Positions 62,595 through 64,000 of a stretch of 64,000 bases of DNA are shown here, piece by piece (the first letter of the stretch is position 1; every line of letters begins with the position of its first letter). Both the position numbers and the translations under genes were made by a program. Below the pieces are notes generated by a model that ran no database searches, was not told the origin of the DNA, and saw only the letters and a list, made by a program, of their open reading frames with translations. The DNA comes from Poseidonia sp038106355 (GTDB lineage: Archaea; Thermoplasmatota; Poseidoniia; Poseidoniales; Poseidoniaceae): positions 8,271-72,270 of the forward strand of contig JAYODQ010000006.1 in assembly GCA_038106355.1 (NCBI GenBank). Direction: 5' to 3'.

Positions 62595-63840
62595 TGTTCT
62601 CACCTATTTCTTTTTCTTGTATGGTTGAATGTGCCTTTCCATCCGAGAGCCTTAACAAAATGCCTTGTCCAACTTCGATATCGTGAATGGACTGCACGAC
62701 AGCACCTTCGGATTCAATCATTGCGTAACCGCGTTCAAGAGTTCGTTGGGGATGTGCAGCATTGAGGGTTGATTCCATACTCACAAGTTGCTGTCTGTAC
62801 ACATTCATCGAAGTTTTGACAGAGGCCGAGAGCCTTGATTTCAAACCATCCAAATTTCGATGCATGGCTACGACACCGGCCTTCGGAGCATGTGCAAGTC
62901 GCTTGAAAAGAAAATTCAAATTGGTTTTATGTCGCTCGAGGTAGTTTGACATGGCTTGGTTTGAACGTATCTCCAGTTCGTCCAACCACTGTTCGATGTT
63001 CAATCGGTCCGGAATGACTAGTTCAATGGCATGGGATGGTGTTGATGCTCGAACATCCGCAACAAGGTCAGAGACAAGAATGTCTGATTCATGGCCCACC
63101 GCCGAAACAACAGGAATCGGACTTGCAAGAATTGCACGCGCAACTTGTTCAAGATTAAATGCCCATAAATCTTCAACCGAACCTCCCCCTCGCCCGACGA
63201 TCACAACATCAACGGGCACAATGCCTAGTGAATTTGCTGTGTCTTCATCCGCCCACATTCGCGATATTGCAAGGGCACGTGCAATTTCTTGTGCAGCTTG
63301 CTGCCCTTGGACAAGGACCTCGATGACGGTGATTCTCACGTTTGGATATCGAAGCATCGCAAGTCGTTTCATATCGGCTAAGGCTGCAGAATTTTTACCT
63401 GTGATAATCATGACATGTTTTGGAAGAAGCGGAAGTGTTTTTTTGGGACGGTCGAGGGCACCTTCCTCTCTTAAATTGGCGAGCAACTCACGTTTTGCAA
63501 GTTCAAGTTCTCCAATCGAGAGAATCGGCATAATCTTCTTGACAACGAGTTGAATCCTTCCTTGTTTTGGCCACAAATCGAGATTGGCAATAACGATGAC
63601 TTCACTTCCTTCCTTGATGCTCGGGTCAACAGGGATCGAAGCATTCCAAATGACACAATTCATTTGCCCTTTTTCATCTCGAAGGGCGAAGTAAATGTTG
63701 TTGTTGTGTTCTTTCCATTGGGAAATTTCCCCCTTCAGCGTCTGGAGTTGAAAATGAGGGTCTTGAGCAATGGTTTGTTTGACGAATTGCACAAAGTCCC
63801 CGATGGGAATCGGGCTGCTTGTTGTGCTGTCCCAAGCCAT
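62587..63840 (-). CDS. xseA: Exodeoxyribonuclease VII large subunit
   Basis: 417 residues. An N-terminal OB fold (TLKGEISQWKEHNNNIYFALRD, in parts GEISQW and IYFALRD), then the catalytic region DVVIVGRGGGSVEDLW, VGHESDILVSDLVADVRASTPSHA, and the C-terminal RTLERGYAMI. Bacterial exonuclease VII architecture, slightly short of E. coli XseA (456). ATG 63840. It is followed by xseB and the MIP18-like gene as one unit. Uncommon in archaea, so transfer from bacteria is likely. Confidence 0.92.
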   Translation of the reverse strand: MAWDSTTSSPIPIGDFVQFVKQTIAQDPHFQLQTLKGEISQWKEHNNNIYFALRDEKGQMNCVIWNASIPVDPSIKEGSEVIVIANLDLWPKQGRIQLVVKKIMPILSIGELELAKRELLANLREEGALDRPKKTLPLLPKHVMIITGKNSAALADMKRLAMLRYPNVRITVIEVLVQGQQAAQEIARALAISRMWADEDTANSLGIVPVDVVIVGRGGGSVEDLWAFNLEQVARAILASPIPVVSAVGHESDILVSDLVADVRASTPSHAIELVIPDRLNIEQWLDELEIRSNQAMSNYLERHKTNLNFLFKRLAHAPKAGVVAMHRNLDGLKSRLSASVKTSMNVYRQQLVSMESTLNAAHPQRTLERGYAMIESEGAVVQSIHDIEVGQGILLRLSDGKAHSTIQEKEIGENNE

Positions 63841-63946
63841 ATTTGCTTAGTGGCGTCGAGGGTTTTTCAATGCATGGTCGCCTTCGAATAAGAGTTCAAA
63901 TCACTGGGTAGTGTCTATACTGGCCCACTGCGAGCCCATTTTACTG

Positions 63947-64000
63947 ATGAAAACCGATACAGAGGGGTTTCGGATGAACCCACTTGATGTATCCGAATCC
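63947..64000 (+). CDS. Possible start of a gene running off the window
   Basis: An open frame begins at ATG 63947 and continues in frame through ATG 63974, which has gagggg 6 bp upstream, to the edge; 9-18 codons are visible and no function can be read. A TATA-like tctatact at about 63915-63922 could be its promoter. The 106-bp gap before it holds nothing else I can see. Confidence 0.3.
   Translation, partial: MKTDTEGFRMNPLDVSES

Noticed and set aside
1..64000. CRISPR array, insertion sequence, rRNA or prophage
   Set aside because: I saw no regularly spaced direct repeats, transposase motifs, rRNA blocks or phage structural genes on reading both strands.

Overview
The window reads as a planktonic euryarchaeon, most likely Marine Group II (Poseidoniales, Thermoplasmatota). 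Archaeal markers are a RadA recombinase with an N-terminal helix-hairpin-helix domain, an archaeal-type initiator tRNA-Met (A1:U72, GGG/CCC anticodon stem), a probable archaeosine radical SAM enzyme (RaSEA), an archaetidylserine decarboxylase, a YchF-type GTPase and TATA-like boxes about 25-30 bp upstream of several starts. Mixed with these are many genes of bacterial type: AddA/AddB-like recombination nucleases, exonuclease VII, an E. coli-like NADP isocitrate dehydrogenase, a MaeB-type malic enzyme, RlmH and XPP/M24 and pip-type peptidases. Base composition looks moderately AT-rich and coding density is very high; no gene-free stretch exceeds about 160 bases. The taxon is inferred from gene content only.

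Layout. 1-5.2 kb: end of an AddB-like nuclease translationally joined to an AddA-like helicase-nuclease. 5.2-6.8 kb: divergent methyltransferase and proline iminopeptidase. 6.9-10.8 kb: tightly packed plus-strand set (coiled-coil protein, archaetidylserine decarboxylase, alpha/beta hydrolase, RaSEA). 10.9-14.4 kb: small membrane protein, an oxidase-subunit-I-like membrane protein ending in two EF-hands, and YchF. 14.4-26.2 kb (minus): one long unit with a 2778-residue surface propeller/Fn3 protein, pabC, a pabB-pabA fusion and a zinc-ribbon membrane protein. 26.3-28.6 kb: malic enzyme. 28.6-30.5 kb (minus): FGE-like membrane protein, GST/glutaredoxin-like protein and a small unknown. 30.6-33.5 kb: RlmH, membrane proteins, DUF2203 protein, cobalamin adenosyltransferase. 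33.5-36.7 kb (minus): Nudix hydrolase, RND/MMPL exporter, four-helix membrane protein. 36.9-40.4 kb: a large PIN-domain protein. 40.4-42.1 kb (minus): retropepsin-like protein and Icd. 42.1-47.8 kb: OsmC, FtsZ, RadA, secreted proteins and initiator tRNA. 47.9-49.2 kb: AK6-like kinase and CDP-alcohol phosphatidyltransferase. 49.3-54.3 kb: secreted Fn3-like protein with a poly-Asp tail, Ca2+/H+ antiporter and a small membrane protein. 54.3-57.0 kb: amidohydrolase, tRNA-Thr and Pgk. 57.2-62.1 kb: orphan DNA methyltransferase, M24 peptidase, a tandem histone-fold-like protein, peroxiredoxin, thioredoxin-like and a membrane protein. 62.1-63.8 kb (minus): MIP18-like protein with XseB and XseA.

The genes that most deserve attention are the EF-hand-fused oxidase-like protein, the long tandem histone-fold-like protein, the poly-Asp/CaxA gene cluster (a possible calcium-handling unit), the large repeat-PIN protein, the giant propeller protein and the AddAB-like pair with cysteine clusters in both subunits. 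I saw no CRISPR array, insertion sequence, rRNA or prophage.
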